DNA of 64,000 nt from the NCBI GenBank assembly GCA_016190375.1, contig JACPQR010000170.1, forward strand, positions 1-64,000, read 5' to 3'. Position 1 is the stretch's first letter, and every line of letters starts with the position of its first letter. A model generated the notes under the pieces. That model saw only the letters and a program-made list of their open reading frames with translations. It searched no databases and had not been told where the DNA came from. This DNA is from Deltaproteobacteria bacterium (GTDB lineage: Bacteria > Myxococcota_A > Polyangia > JACPQR01). Below are positions 7,088-17,200 of this stretch, one piece after another. A program made the position numbers and the translations under genes.

Positions 7088-8350
7088 TCAGTTCCCTTCC
7101 GCCGCCGCCGCGGCGATCGCATCGCCGACCGCCGCCATCGCGTCGTCGAACGCGCCGTCGCAGATGGACCGTACGAGCCCTGGCGGGTCGAGGGAGCCGG
7201 CCATTTCGGCCACACGTCGGCCGGGATACGCGAGCCCGCCGGGTCCGGTGCAGATGGGCAAGAGGCTCGTCGGGTTTTCGGGATCTACGGTGGGCTCGAG
7301 CGCGTCGAGCGAGCCGTCCCAGCCGGCGGGCACTCCCGCGATCGCAGCGAAGACTACGGGACGCCCGAGGGCCTCGATGACCGCGACATACCGTGACGGC
7401 TCCCACAGTCCGTCGGCCCTCTCGATGCAGCGCAGGTGAGGCGCTTCGGGATCGCCCTCGAGGATGGTCGGGTCGCGCATCGAGCAGTCGTCCTCGTCGG
7501 TCAGGACCACGATCGCCGCCACGGCCCCATCGCGCAGGAAGCCCGCGTTCGGCTGGCCCTCGGCCGCGCGCTCCGTGAGGGCGAGCCTCATCGCTTCGAG
7601 GGGTTGCTCGACCCCGCACCCCCCGGTCCCGAGAGTCGCGAGGCAAGCGAACTCCGAGGTCAGCCCATCGGGCGATCCCGAGAGGAAGGCAGGATACTCG
7701 GCGGCGCAGCCCTCGAGCAGCGGCGAGGCCTGATGCAAGAGCGCACCGTCGTCGCCGTCGGTGTCCTCGCAGGTCACGAGCGGTACCGGGCCGGTGCCGA
7801 GGTCCGTCGAGACGACCCCCACGTGAAGGTCCTCGACCCGAGGTCCAATCGCGCCGAGGAGGCGGGGAAACGCCGCGGTCAGGGCAGCCTGCTCCTCGAC
7901 CATGCTGTTCGAGTTGTCGACGATGAACAGAACATCGGCCGCGCCTGCGCCGGATGGACACTGCCCGCACGGGCAGGCGCACGAGGAGTCGCACGCCGGA
8001 TCGAGAACGACGTCTGCGCCGGGGCCAGCAAGAGCGACGTCCGCCGTCGCCCGAGCCGCGGGCTCGCCGCCACAGTCGGCGTCCGAGAACGCGGCGACCT
8101 CGACGAGGACGCTCGTTCCGTCGAAGTGCTCGGCTTCGAGCCCCGCCGTCTGCGGCAGCGACGTCGCCTCGAAGCAGCGCGTCGCGAGCGCGTCGCCCTC
8201 CGGGGACGCGACGTCGATCCGCAGCGATGCGAGCTCGCCCGCGGCGAGGCAGCCGTCGATCGAGATCGTGGGAACGCCGTTCGCCTGGCCCGAGCAGGCG
8301 GCGAGCACGGCGGCGGCTGCGAGCGTTGACCGCACGGACCCTCGGATCAT
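7088..8350 (-). CDS. VWA-domain lipoprotein
   Basis: A 420-residue lipoprotein: signal peptide with lipobox LAAC (Cys19), an N-terminal beta-rich domain of about 110 residues, then a Cys cluster DSSCACPCGQC and a von Willebrand A domain. The domain opens DVLFIVDNSNSMVEEQ, where DxNSM is the MIDAS metal-binding variant of DxSxS. The TDEDDCSM loop supplies a later metal site. It is a clear paralogue of the gene immediately upstream. Its ATG lies inside the upstream gene's stop (ATGA overlap), so the two are translationally coupled. Such proteins are common in myxobacterial genomes and probably bind ligands or adhesins; no function is assigned. Confidence 0.85.
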   Translation of the reverse strand: MIRGSVRSTLAAAAVLAACSGQANGVPTISIDGCLAAGELASLRIDVASPEGDALATRCFEATSLPQTAGLEAEHFDGTSVLVEVAAFSDADCGGEPAARATADVALAGPGADVVLDPACDSSCACPCGQCPSGAGAADVLFIVDNSNSMVEEQAALTAAFPRLLGAIGPRVEDLHVGVVSTDLGTGPVPLVTCEDTDGDDGALLHQASPLLEGCAAEYPAFLSGSPDGLTSEFACLATLGTGGCGVEQPLEAMRLALTERAAEGQPNAGFLRDGAVAAIVVLTDEDDCSMRDPTILEGDPEAPHLRCIERADGLWEPSRYVAVIEALGRPVVFAAIAGVPAGWDGSLDALEPTVDPENPTSLLPICTGPGGLAYPGRRVAEMAGSLDPPGLVRSICDGAFDDAMAAVGDAIAAAAAEGN

Positions 8351-9396
8351 AGCCCGGCACCGATGGTCGCGGCGAGCCGTGCGAGGCCGCCGCGCCAGTC
8401 GGCCTGGCAGATGCTCTGGAAGCCCGCCGTCCCCTGCACGGCTTCGGCGAGCCGTGCCAGCCGGCGGGGCGAATAGGCTTGACCGAGGCCGTCGGCGGAG
8501 CAGCTCGGCACTAGCCCGGACGGATCGTTCGGGTCGATTGGTGAAGGAAGCGAATCCGGGGAGCCGTTCCAGCCCTCCGGCGTGCCCGCGATCGCGCCGA
8601 TGACCACCGAACCGTCGAGCCCAGGTCGCAGGCCGCGAAGCTCTGCGGCCACCCGGTCGGGAGCCTCGAGCAGCTCGTCGTGGGCGTAGCAGCGGGTGTT
8701 CAGCTCGCCGAGCTCCTCGACGCTCGCGGTGTAGATCCGGTCGTCGTCCACCGTGCAGTCGTCCTCGTCCGTCACGAACACGATCGCCAGCACCGAATCG
8801 TCGCGCAAGAAGCCCGCGTTCTCGTCGTCGCCGTGGTCGATGAGCGCCCGGCGAACGGCCTCGAGAGGTTGCTCGATCCCGCAGCCGGAGGTGCCGACGC
8901 GCGCGAGGCAGGCGAAGTCCGAGGCGAGCGAGCCCGACGGACCTTCGAGCCACGGCCCCAGCTCCCTGTCCGCGCAGTCGTCGGAAGCGACGCGGGCCGC
9001 GCTGACCAGGATCCCGTCGTCGCCGGCGGCACCGCAGGTCGGCGTGGCGTGCCCGCCGTCTCCGACGTCGGACGTGATGACGCCGACGTGCAGGTCCGCC
9101 ACGGGAGCGTAGTCGGCCCCCCCGTCACCGTCCTCGTCGGGCGGCGTCGTCAGTCCGTCGAGGAGCCGCGGGAAGTTCGCCACGAGGTTCTCCTGCTCCT
9201 CGGCCATGCTGTTGGAGTTGTCGACGACGAAGAGCAGGTCGACCTTGCCCGGCACGATCCCGCGGTCGTCCGCGTCGCCGTCAGCGTCGGCGTCGCCGTC
9301 GGTGAAGGGTTCTCCTATCGTCGAAGCCTCGTCGCCACCGCAGCCCGCGAGAGCGAGCCCGAGAACGAATCCGAGTCGGTATCCGAGTCGCTGCAT
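8347..9396 (-). CDS. VWA-domain lipoprotein (paralogue of the next gene)
   Basis: A 349-residue lipoprotein with lipobox LALAGC (Cys19), a short Asp-rich linker (GDADADGDADD) and a VWA domain beginning KVDLLFVVDNSNSMAEEQ. The MIDAS DNSNSM and the later FVTDEDDCTV loop mirror the downstream paralogue, as do the GFLRDDSVLAIV and CGIEQPLEAVRRAL segments. ATG at 9396 is supported by GAGGAGG eight bases upstream and by the signal peptide. The N-terminal beta domain of the partner is missing here. Probably the first gene of a minus operon running to 5771. Confidence 0.87.
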   Translation of the reverse strand: MQRLGYRLGFVLGLALAGCGGDEASTIGEPFTDGDADADGDADDRGIVPGKVDLLFVVDNSNSMAEEQENLVANFPRLLDGLTTPPDEDGDGGADYAPVADLHVGVITSDVGDGGHATPTCGAAGDDGILVSAARVASDDCADRELGPWLEGPSGSLASDFACLARVGTSGCGIEQPLEAVRRALIDHGDDENAGFLRDDSVLAIVFVTDEDDCTVDDDRIYTASVEELGELNTRCYAHDELLEAPDRVAAELRGLRPGLDGSVVIGAIAGTPEGWNGSPDSLPSPIDPNDPSGLVPSCSADGLGQAYSPRRLARLAEAVQGTAGFQSICQADWRGGLARLAATIGAGL

Positions 9397-9502
9397 GATG
9401 TCCTCCTCGAGCGCGAGGCGCAGCAACGGACGTGCCGCGGCGATCCCCGCGCGGCGGCGGCGGAGTCGTGGGCCGGGGTGAGGCGCGGATGCCTCGGTGG
9501 CG

Positions 9503-11026
9503 CTAGAGGCGCTCCACGACGCGCGTCTCCTGGCCCGAACGGATCGTCACGACGATTCGCTTGCGCAATTCGTCGTGCACCAGCGTCAGGACGTGCCGGC
9601 CGGCCGGCAGCCGGACGCGACCGAGCGGGGTCGCGCCGAGGCGGCGCTGGCCGAGGAAGACCTGCGACCAGGGAGTCGTGCGGATCGAAAGAAACCCGAA
9701 GCCACCCGGGGTCTGTGCGCCTTCGTCCCGCTGGACCGGGGCGGAAGGCGCGGGTGCGGGCTCGGGGCGGGCCGCGAGTTGCGGGGGGGCAGGCGGTGAC
9801 CGTTGGCCGTCGACCTTCGCTCGCTCGGGCCTCTCGATCGGATCGTTCGCGGGCGGCCCGGCAGCGCGGTGCCCCGGGCGAGCGAGGAGGACCACGACGG
9901 ATGCCCCGACCACCGCCGCGAGGAGCAAGAGCGCGAGGAGGCCTCGCCCGCGGCCGATCGCTCTCGGGCTCGGATCGCGGGCGGTCACGGTCGGCTCGGA
10001 CACGAGCGAGGGCGCCTCGCCCGCCGCGGAGGTGGTGGAGCCGAGCGTCCGGGTCGCGTCCGGGCCCAGCCGCGCGGCGCGCCGAGCCGCCGCCGATCGC
10101 GCACCCTCGGGCAGCCAGTCGCACACCAGCGCGGCGAGCCGTAGCGGCGTGGCCGGTTCGGCAGAGCGGTGCAGGTAGGACTCGAGGCTTGCCAGCGCCT
10201 CGCCCGCGGACTCGAAGCGTCGCGCACGGTCCGGCTCGAGGCAGCGCGCGACGATCACCCGGAGGTCGCCGGGCACGCGGTCGCTCACGCGGGCCAGATC
10301 CGCCGGGCGCGCCCCGGTCACGAGCTCGTGGAGCAGGACCCCGGCAGAGAAGATGTCCGACCGGTGGTCCACCTCGAGCCCGGCTCGCTGCTCGGGCGAG
10401 GCATACGCGCGCTTGCCGACCACGCCTCCCACGTGCGTCTCGCGCTGGTGCCGGCTGCTCCTGGCGATGCCGAAGTCGAGGAGCTTGACCGCGCCGTCCG
10501 TGCGGATCATCACGTTCGTGGACGAGACGTCGCGGTGGACGATCCGGAGCGGACGGCCGCGCAGATCGCGCGCGCCGTGGGCATAGGCGAGCGCCTCGAA
10601 GACGCGGGCCGCGACGAAGGCGGCGAGATCGGGCGGGGCGCCCTTGCCCGGATTGGCCGCGAGGAGCTCCCGGAGGGTCACGCCGTCGACGAACTCGAAG
10701 GCGAGGAAGCGCTCGCCCCGCTCGCTGCCGAACGCGAGCAGGGGAACGATCTGCGGGTGCGCCAGGAGGGCGACGATGCGCGCCTCCTCCAGGAAGCGGC
10801 GCTGGCGCCCGGGATCGTCGGTCGTGTCAGCGCGCAGCCTCTTGAGCGCGACCGCACGCTCGACGCCGCCCTCGAGCACCTCTCGCGCGAGATACACGTC
10901 CCCCATGCCGCCCGACGCGAGGTGAGCCAGAAGCTCGTAGGGCCCAAACCGCTCCGACGCCGGGTCGATCAAGGTGCGGGACGCATTATCCCAGGGGAGC
11001 GGGCCACCTGTCCCCGGCATTGACAT
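9503..11026 (-). CDS. Membrane Ser/Thr protein kinase with PEGA-like sensor domain
   Basis: About 507 residues. The N-terminal Hanks-type kinase has all key motifs: glycine loop LASGGMGDVYLA, lysine in VALKRL, catalytic loop IVHRDVSSTNVMI, metal loop LLDFGIARS and SPEQ in place of APE. A juxtamembrane linker follows, then one transmembrane helix (LLALLLLAAVVGASVVVLL) and an extracytoplasmic PEGA-like beta domain, GFLSIRTTPWSQVFLG with TPLGRVRLPAGRH. The layout is that of a PknB-like receptor kinase. ATG at 11026 (alternative 11020) is used because further upstream is Arg-rich spacer. It is divergent from, and 29 bases from, a TM protein that could be a substrate or partner. Confidence 0.88.
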   Translation of the reverse strand: MSMPGTGGPLPWDNASRTLIDPASERFGPYELLAHLASGGMGDVYLAREVLEGGVERAVALKRLRADTTDDPGRQRRFLEEARIVALLAHPQIVPLLAFGSERGERFLAFEFVDGVTLRELLAANPGKGAPPDLAAFVAARVFEALAYAHGARDLRGRPLRIVHRDVSSTNVMIRTDGAVKLLDFGIARSSRHQRETHVGGVVGKRAYASPEQRAGLEVDHRSDIFSAGVLLHELVTGARPADLARVSDRVPGDLRVIVARCLEPDRARRFESAGEALASLESYLHRSAEPATPLRLAALVCDWLPEGARSAAARRAARLGPDATRTLGSTTSAAGEAPSLVSEPTVTARDPSPRAIGRGRGLLALLLLAAVVGASVVVLLARPGHRAAGPPANDPIERPERAKVDGQRSPPAPPQLAARPEPAPAPSAPVQRDEGAQTPGGFGFLSIRTTPWSQVFLGQRRLGATPLGRVRLPAGRHVLTLVHDELRKRIVVTIRSGQETRVVERL

Positions 11027-11055
11027 CGATCCGCTTCGCGTGAAAGGACAGGCGG

Positions 11056-11868
11056 GTGGACGCGCGGACCTCCGGGGGCATCGCCTGGCTCCTGGCGCTG
11101 GCCGCGGCGAGCCCCGGCGCCGCGGACGAGCGAGACGACCTCGCCGGCGGCATCGAGGCGTACCGTGGGGCGGACTTCGCAAGGGCGATCCAGCTCCTCG
11201 AGCCACTCGGCGATGTCGCGTCGCTGGACGAAGCGGATCGTGCGCGCGCGCTCGGCTACCTGGGTCTGTCGCTCCTGGCGACCGGTGATCGCCAGCGCGC
11301 GAGCGCGCCGCTTCGACGCCTGGCGGTTCTCGCGCCCGGAGTGCGCCTCGGCGCGGAGGAGCTGGCGCCGGAGTACCGCGCGTTCTTCGACGGCGTGCGT
11401 CGCGAGGTCCTGTCCACGGTGCGGCTCATCGATCGGACCGTGCCGGCTGGCCGCGCCGGAAGGGTGCGGTTCTCGGCGACGCTCGACGACCCGCTGGGCG
11501 TCGTCTCCCGCGTCGAAGCGCGCACCGGGCCCCGGCGAATCGCGCTCGCCGCGACCGACCTGGGCACCAGCGGCGCGCGCGTCCTGGCCGCCGATGCGGA
11601 GGCCACCCCGGGCTCGTACCGGATCGTGGCGCTCGCGCGCGACCGGACGGAGGTGGCGCATACGGGCGACCGCCCGATCCCCGGCGCAACGTCGCCGGTC
11701 CAGCGTCCCGGCCCGATCGAGGAGGAACCCTCCCACGCCTGGCTCTGGGCCGCCGTCGGCGCCGCCGCCGCCGTCGCCGTCGCGGTCGTCGCGATCGTCG
11801 TCGTGCTCGTCACGACCTCGTCCGAGCCCGCCGACGCCTGCGGCACCCTCGGCTGCCTCCGCTTCTGA
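11056..11868 (+). CDS. Secreted helical-repeat protein with C-terminal membrane helix
   Basis: A 270-residue protein with an N-terminal signal peptide (WLLALAAASPGAADE), two TPR-like helical pairs at about 30-90 (AYRGADFARAIQLLEPLG and ALGYLGLSLLATGDRQRA), a middle beta domain and a C-terminal transmembrane helix (VAVAVVAIVVVLV) before a short tail. The GTG start has AGGACAGG upstream. It is divergently paired with the PEGA kinase, an arrangement often seen for Ser/Thr kinases and helical-repeat partners in myxobacteria, but the link is inferred from position only. Confidence 0.7.
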   Translation: MDARTSGGIAWLLALAAASPGAADERDDLAGGIEAYRGADFARAIQLLEPLGDVASLDEADRARALGYLGLSLLATGDRQRASAPLRRLAVLAPGVRLGAEELAPEYRAFFDGVRREVLSTVRLIDRTVPAGRAGRVRFSATLDDPLGVVSRVEARTGPRRIALAATDLGTSGARVLAADAEATPGSYRIVALARDRTEVAHTGDRPIPGATSPVQRPGPIEEEPSHAWLWAAVGAAAAVAVAVVAIVVVLVTTSSEPADACGTLGCLRF

Positions 11869-11886
11869 ACGGGGACACGCACCCGA
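11869..11886 (+). repeat. Dispersed 18-bp repeat, copy 1
   Basis: AACGGGGACACGCACCCG occurs here directly after a stop codon and again, identically and on the same strand, at 34900-34917. Both copies are intergenic. Confidence 0.75.
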
Positions 11887-11953
11887 TCCGCAAGCCCCCG
11901 AGATCACACCGCTTCCCAGGCATACCGCGCGATCTGTCACGGACCGCGGCGGC

Positions 11954-13249
11954 CTACGTCGAGATCCCGTGCTTCGCGAGCAGGCGGTGCAGGTGGCGGC
12001 GGTCGATGTCCGCGGCCTGGGCCGCCCGCGTGACGTTGCCGCCCGACGCCGCAAGCAGCTCCGTGAGGTAGCGTCGCTCGAAGCGTTCGATCGCATCGCT
12101 CTTCGCATCGTGGAACGTCGCCGCGAGGGCGGGCGCCTCGCCGAGAACTGTGGGCGGCAGATCCGCCCGGCCGATCGCGTCGCCCTTCGCGAGCGCCGAG
12201 GCGAAGCGCATCGCGTTCCGGAGCTCGCGGACGTTGCCGGGCCAGCCGTATCGACGGATCGCGTCGTCGGCGGCCGCGGTGAACGGACGGTCGCCGCAAT
12301 AGTGGCGGGCGAGCAGGAGCAGATCCTCGCCCCGCTCGCGTAGTGGAGGTACGTCGATCCTCAGGACGTCGACTCGAAACAGCAGGTCCCGCCGGAACGA
12401 GCCGCCTCTCACGGCCTCCTCGAGGTCCCGGTGAGTCGCACAGACGAGCCGTGCACGAGCCGCCACTTCCTCGTCGCCGGCGAGCCGCCTGAAGCGGCCG
12501 CGCTCGAGGACACCGAGGAGCTTGGGCTGAAGGGCCGAGGGTAGCTCGCCCAGCTCGTCGAGGAGGAGCGTCCCGCTCCCTGCCCGCTCGAACACACCGA
12601 CGAAACGCTCGTGGGCTCCAGTGAACGCGCCCCGCTCGTGCCCGAAGAGCGCGCTGTCGGCCAGCGTCTCGGGCAACGCCCCGCAGTCGAGGACCTCGAA
12701 GGGCCCGGCGGCCCGAGGGGAGCGCGCGTGGAGCTCGCGGGCGACCAGCTCCTTGCCGGTCCCCGTCTCGCCGGCGATCAGCACCGGCAGGTCCGTGGCC
12801 GCGACGCGCTCGACGAGACCATAGAGCTGCTGCATCGCCGGGCTCGTCCCGAGGAGCTGCCCCAGCCGATCGGTCGCCAGCGGCGCGACCCCGACCTCCT
12901 CCTCGAACGCCTCCAGCTTGAGGTGCGTGCGCCCGAGGACGATCTCGGCGCCGTCGCCGAGGACCGCCCGCTCGACCCTCGCGCCCCCGACGAACGTCCC
13001 GTTGCGACTACCGAGATCGACGAGCACGTGCTCGAGACCCGATCGCTCGACGGCGAGGTGTCGCCGCGACACGGTCTCGTCGGCGAGCGAGAGCTCGCAG
13101 GAAGGGTCGGATCCCACCGTGGTGCAGGGCCGATCGAGCACGACCGCCGCCCCCGCGTCGGGACCGCCGACGACTCGCAGCCGCGCCTGCCGGATCTTCA
13201 GCCGGACCGAAGACGACGACTCCTCGATCGTGCGAGTCGACCACGACAC
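11954..13249 (-). CDS. FHA-domain sigma54-dependent transcriptional activator
   Basis: A 431-residue regulator. The N-terminal FHA domain (about 17-110) carries TVGSDPSCELSL, SRRHLAVE and DLGSRNGTFV, the phosphothreonine-binding signature. The AAA+ sigma54-interaction domain (about 130-355) has Walker A GETGTGKE, the loop GAFTGA that contacts sigma54, Walker B TLLLDELGELP and the sensor RYGWPGNVREL. The C terminus holds a Fis-type helix-turn-helix (NVTRAAQAADIDRRHLHRLL). It should activate sigma54 promoters when a kinase phosphorylates a partner read by FHA; nearby Ser/Thr kinases are candidates. GTG at 13249 gives the full FHA domain. Confidence 0.93.
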   Translation of the reverse strand: MSWSTRTIEESSSSVRLKIRQARLRVVGGPDAGAAVVLDRPCTTVGSDPSCELSLADETVSRRHLAVERSGLEHVLVDLGSRNGTFVGGARVERAVLGDGAEIVLGRTHLKLEAFEEEVGVAPLATDRLGQLLGTSPAMQQLYGLVERVAATDLPVLIAGETGTGKELVARELHARSPRAAGPFEVLDCGALPETLADSALFGHERGAFTGAHERFVGVFERAGSGTLLLDELGELPSALQPKLLGVLERGRFRRLAGDEEVAARARLVCATHRDLEEAVRGGSFRRDLLFRVDVLRIDVPPLRERGEDLLLLARHYCGDRPFTAAADDAIRRYGWPGNVRELRNAMRFASALAKGDAIGRADLPPTVLGEAPALAATFHDAKSDAIERFERRYLTELLAASGGNVTRAAQAADIDRRHLHRLLAKHGIST

Positions 13250-13279
13250 ACCGTCGATGATAGCCAGATTCCGCCGCGA

Positions 13280-14281
13280 CTACCGGGGGACCTCGTTCAT
13301 CAGGAGCGTCCGCGTCCCGAGATCGGCGTCGAAGCCCACGGGGGCGTACATGTCCGAGCGGCGTGTGCCGCAGGGATCCGCCGGCTCGTCGGTCCAGCGT
13401 TCGGGGCAGCGCTCCTCCACGTACTCGCGCGCTCCCGTGTCGGCGATGCGCTCCCGGCGCACGCAGCTCGCCCCTCCGATGGTCCACTCGGCCTCGAACG
13501 CCCATCGGCCTGGCCGGCTCGGTTCCCGCCCCTGCACGCCGACGCCGTCCCACAGGTCGATCTCGACGTCCGCCAAGGTGTGGGACATCCCATCGCCGCA
13601 GTAGTCCGCGCGCAGGGCTCGCGTGCAGGCCTGGTGCAGCTCCGCCAGCGCGACGAGGTGGGTGCGGCGGCCGAGCCGCTCTTCGACCGAGCTCCACGGT
13701 CGATACCCGAGCTCTACGCACTTTCCCAGCGCACCGTCCTCGCACGCGAACGTGATCGCATCGGGATCGTCCACGCGAGAGCCGCCAGTCGGTGTTCCCT
13801 CGCCGTAGTCCCAGGCTCCGGCGAGCGGCACGGCGCCGATCGGTCGCCCGTCGCCGGCCAGCCCACAGACCCAGCCGGGCTCCTCGTCGCCGGCCACGAA
13901 GGAGATCGAATGCGCCAGCACGTCCGGCTCGCGCGCACGGACCTCGCTCACGACGAGGGTGACGGCGGTGCCGTCCCGCAGCGTTCCCTCGAGCCGAGCG
14001 CCGACCAGCTCATCGCCCTCGAGCTCTGCCCCATTGTCGGTCGCGGCGTGCAGCGCCGAGCCCTCGACCCACACGCCCACGATTTGGATGCCGCCCGGCA
14101 ACTCGCCCGCGAGGGTCGGGCCGTTCAGGCTGCGCCCGTTCAGGCTGCGCCCGTTCAGGCTGCGCCCGTTCAGGCTCCGGCCGTTGTCGGCAACCAGGGC
14201 GTCGGCGATCACCGCGAGGCCGTCCCCGCAGCCCGACGCCAGCGCACCGATCGCAATCCACGACATCACCCATGACCTCAT
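13280..14281 (-). CDS. ADYC-domain lipoprotein
   Basis: A 333-residue lipoprotein with lipobox LASGC followed by four copies of the pentapeptide NGRSL, then a body ending in the ADYC domain: TRALRADYCGDGMSHT with the preceding TFACEDGALGKCVELGYRPW. ADYC proteins are largely confined to myxobacteria and have no known function. The start ATG (14281) lies four bases after the stop of the upstream kinase, so both are co-transcribed. Tandem 15-bp DNA repeats code for the NGRSL region. Confidence 0.85.
   Translation of the reverse strand: MRSWVMSWIAIGALASGCGDGLAVIADALVADNGRSLNGRSLNGRSLNGRSLNGPTLAGELPGGIQIVGVWVEGSALHAATDNGAELEGDELVGARLEGTLRDGTAVTLVVSEVRAREPDVLAHSISFVAGDEEPGWVCGLAGDGRPIGAVPLAGAWDYGEGTPTGGSRVDDPDAITFACEDGALGKCVELGYRPWSSVEERLGRRTHLVALAELHQACTRALRADYCGDGMSHTLADVEIDLWDGVGVQGREPSRPGRWAFEAEWTIGGASCVRRERIADTGAREYVEERCPERWTDEPADPCGTRRSDMYAPVGFDADLGTRTLLMNEVPR
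14121..14180 (-). repeat. Tandem 15-bp repeat (NGRSL pentapeptide)
   Basis: The 15-bp unit CCGTTCAGGCTGCGC starts at 14121, 14136, 14151 and 14166 on the plus strand, the last copy with one change. It keeps frame and encodes the NGRSL pentapeptides after the lipobox, so its copy number may vary between strains. Confidence 0.9.
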
Positions 14282-14285
14282 CGCG

Positions 14286-17200
14286 TCACCTCCCGTCGCC
14301 GGCGTCGGCGCAGAGCCGCATCCCGAGCGAGACGTCGCGGAACGCGGGATCGACGATCTCCCTGTTCGCGCTCTCGCAGGTCTTGGCATCGAATCCGAAC
14401 GCGCCGCCGCGCGCCACCGGCAGCCCCGGCGAACCATGCGACGTCGTCCATTCCCACACGTTCCCGGTCATGTCGTCGAGCCCGAACGGACTGCGCGAGG
14501 CCGGGTGCGAGCCGACCTCGTCCGGGCCCAGCGCGAGCGTGTCCCGGCCGTAGGTGCGATCGTGGTTCGCATCGCCCGGGTCCAGGCGCTCGCCGTGGGG
14601 GAACGTGCGTCCGTCCGCGCCACGGGCGGCGCGCTCCCACTCGAGCTCGTCACAGAGCCGCGCGCCGGGAAGCCTCCCGGACCGGTCGAGCCAGGCCGAG
14701 TAGGCTCGCGCGTCCTCGAAATCGATCCCCACGACCGGCATCTTCAGCCAGTCCTGGCCGGGTCCATCGCGCGATGGATACCGGACCAGCTCCCCGCTCA
14801 CGACCGTGAAGGCATGGCCGGACGGCTGGATCGTCAAACGCCAGCCCACGACTGCGCGCTGCACTCGCACCCCGCCGCCGAAGCCGCCCGCACCGACACT
14901 CGGCGTACGCCGCGCGCGCTCCTCCTCGGGCAGAGCGTCGAGATACTCGATCCATTCGGCGAACGTCGTCTCGTTCCGCGCCACCAGATAGGCGCCGGTG
15001 GCAACCTCGTGCAGCGGCGCCGCGTGCAGGAAGCCGCGGCGAAGCTCGTCGTCCGCCCGGCTGCCCGTGAGGAACCGGCCCGGTGGGACGAAGACCATCG
15101 ACTCCGGTACGCGCACCGGAAGCCTCACGTTCAGGAGCTCCCGGCGGCCCCGTCCGAGGAGGATGGGCGCGCGCACATCGGCCCGACCGTGGGCCTTCAG
15201 GACGACGAGGTACGAGCCCGGCTCGAGCCCGCGAGAGACCTGCACCCAACCCGGTGACAGGCGACCGGCACCGTCGTCCTCGAACCGCGCGAGCTCGACG
15301 CGAGCCGCCACGTTCGACCGCACCTCGAGCGTCGCGGGAGCCGCGAGGCGCGCGCGACGGCGACCGCCCGCGTCGAAGAGAGCGAGCCGCCGCACGAGCT
15401 CCGTGGGCGGGTCGCGACGCGCACGCTCGGAGAGCACGATGCGACCGACGAGGACGTCCGCCAGGAGCGAGCGCGTTCGCGGCGCACGCGCGTCGAGCAG
15501 GATCGCGGCCTCGAGCTCCCCGCCGGCGCGCGCCCAGCGGTCGTCGGCGCGCGCTTCCAGGTGGGTCGCGTCCGCCCAGAGCCGCTCTCCGCCCGTCGCA
15601 TCGCTCGCGTCGAAGCGCCCGAAGGCCTCGGCGCGCAGCCGGCCAGCGCGAGACGCGAGGAGCGCGGCGCTCAGCCCGAGCGAGCGAGCGGTGCGGATGC
15701 GACCGGCGACGCGCCGTGCAACGTCCGCGCGCTCGGACGATCGGGCCAGCGCCCACAGCGCGAACGCAGCGATCGGCACGGCCAGCACCGCAGCCGCAAA
15801 GAAGGCCCGACGGCGCCAGAGAGCCCGCCGCGACAGCGCCAGAAAGCTCGCCTCCTCCGGCCGGAGCGTGCCCCGTGGGAGCGAGGCAGCCTCGGCGAGC
15901 CGGCGGTCCCGCCACAGGGCCTCGGGCAAGCCGAGCCGCTGCCACTCCGCGACGGCCTGCTCCAGGCGGCGACGCAGGGCCCTGGTCTCGCGCTCCTCCG
16001 CCAGCCACGCTCCCAGCGTGCCCCAGCCATCGATGAGGGCCTCGTGGGCCAGCTCGATCGTAGCCCGTCCGTCGGACTCGCGAGCCACGAGGATCCGGCC
16101 CTCGACGAGGGCGTCGATCGCCGGGGCCGCGCCCGGGTGCATCGCGTGGAGCTCCGCGCGATCCCTGCGCGCCCTGGTTCGCTCGAGCGTGACGAGGGAG
16201 GTCAGCACCGTTCGCGCCGCCTGTCGGTGCTCCGCGGGCAGCCGCGTCACGATCCCGTCCGCGTGACGCGCCAGCGCGCCCGCGAGCCCTCCCAGCTTCG
16301 ACAGCGCCGACGCGGGTATCGCGCGGCTCTCGGGGTCCCGCGCCTCCCAGAGCTCGGCCAGCGTGAACTGCAACAAGGGAAGCCCGCCCTCCGCCTGCGC
16401 GGAGGCGCGCACGAGCTCGTCGATCATGTCCTCGCGCTCGAAGCGGATCCCCGTGGCCCGCGCTGGTCCCTCGATCACCTCGCGGATCCTGTCGGGCCCG
16501 AGCGGCCGCAGAAAGTAGAGCGCGCCAACGACCTCGTAGCCCAGACCGGGCAGCGACGCGACGCGCGCCAGGAAGTCGCTGCGCACCGTGGCGAGGAGCC
16601 GGACCCCAGGCACGCCCATCGCGAGCCTTCCAAGCGCCTCCGCGACGGCCGCGGCCTCGTCGGGAGCGCTCGAGGTCACGAGCTCCTCGAGCTGATCGAT
16701 CAGGACGGCGATGCCTGCTTCCGATCCGAGGCACGCGCCAAGCGTCCGAGCGAGGAGCTCGGGCTCTCGGAGCGCGGCCGAGAACCGTGCTTCCTCGACG
16801 CCCATGGCCGCGGCGAGGGCAGACGAGAAAGCAGCCAGAGGCCGGTGTCCGGGCACGAGGATGACGGGCTTCCACGAGCGGCCTTCCAGGTCGGGGGGCG
16901 CCATCAGAACGGGCAGGACACCCGCTCGGCACAGCGACGACTTGCCGACGCCCGAGTCTCCCGCCACGAGAACGAACGGACCGGAGCGAAGCCGGTCGAC
17001 GATCATCCGCGCTTCACCGCTCCTGCCGAAGAAGAGGGGCCGGTGCTCGACCTCGAAGGACCTGAGCCCACGGTAGGGGTTGCCCGGCGGCACCGGGCCC
17101 GAGCGCGCGAGCGGAGTGAGCTGCTCCAGCGCGTCGACCAGCTCGTCCGCGGACGCCCACCGCGCCCCGGGATCGAGCCGGAGGCAGCGATCGACGATGG

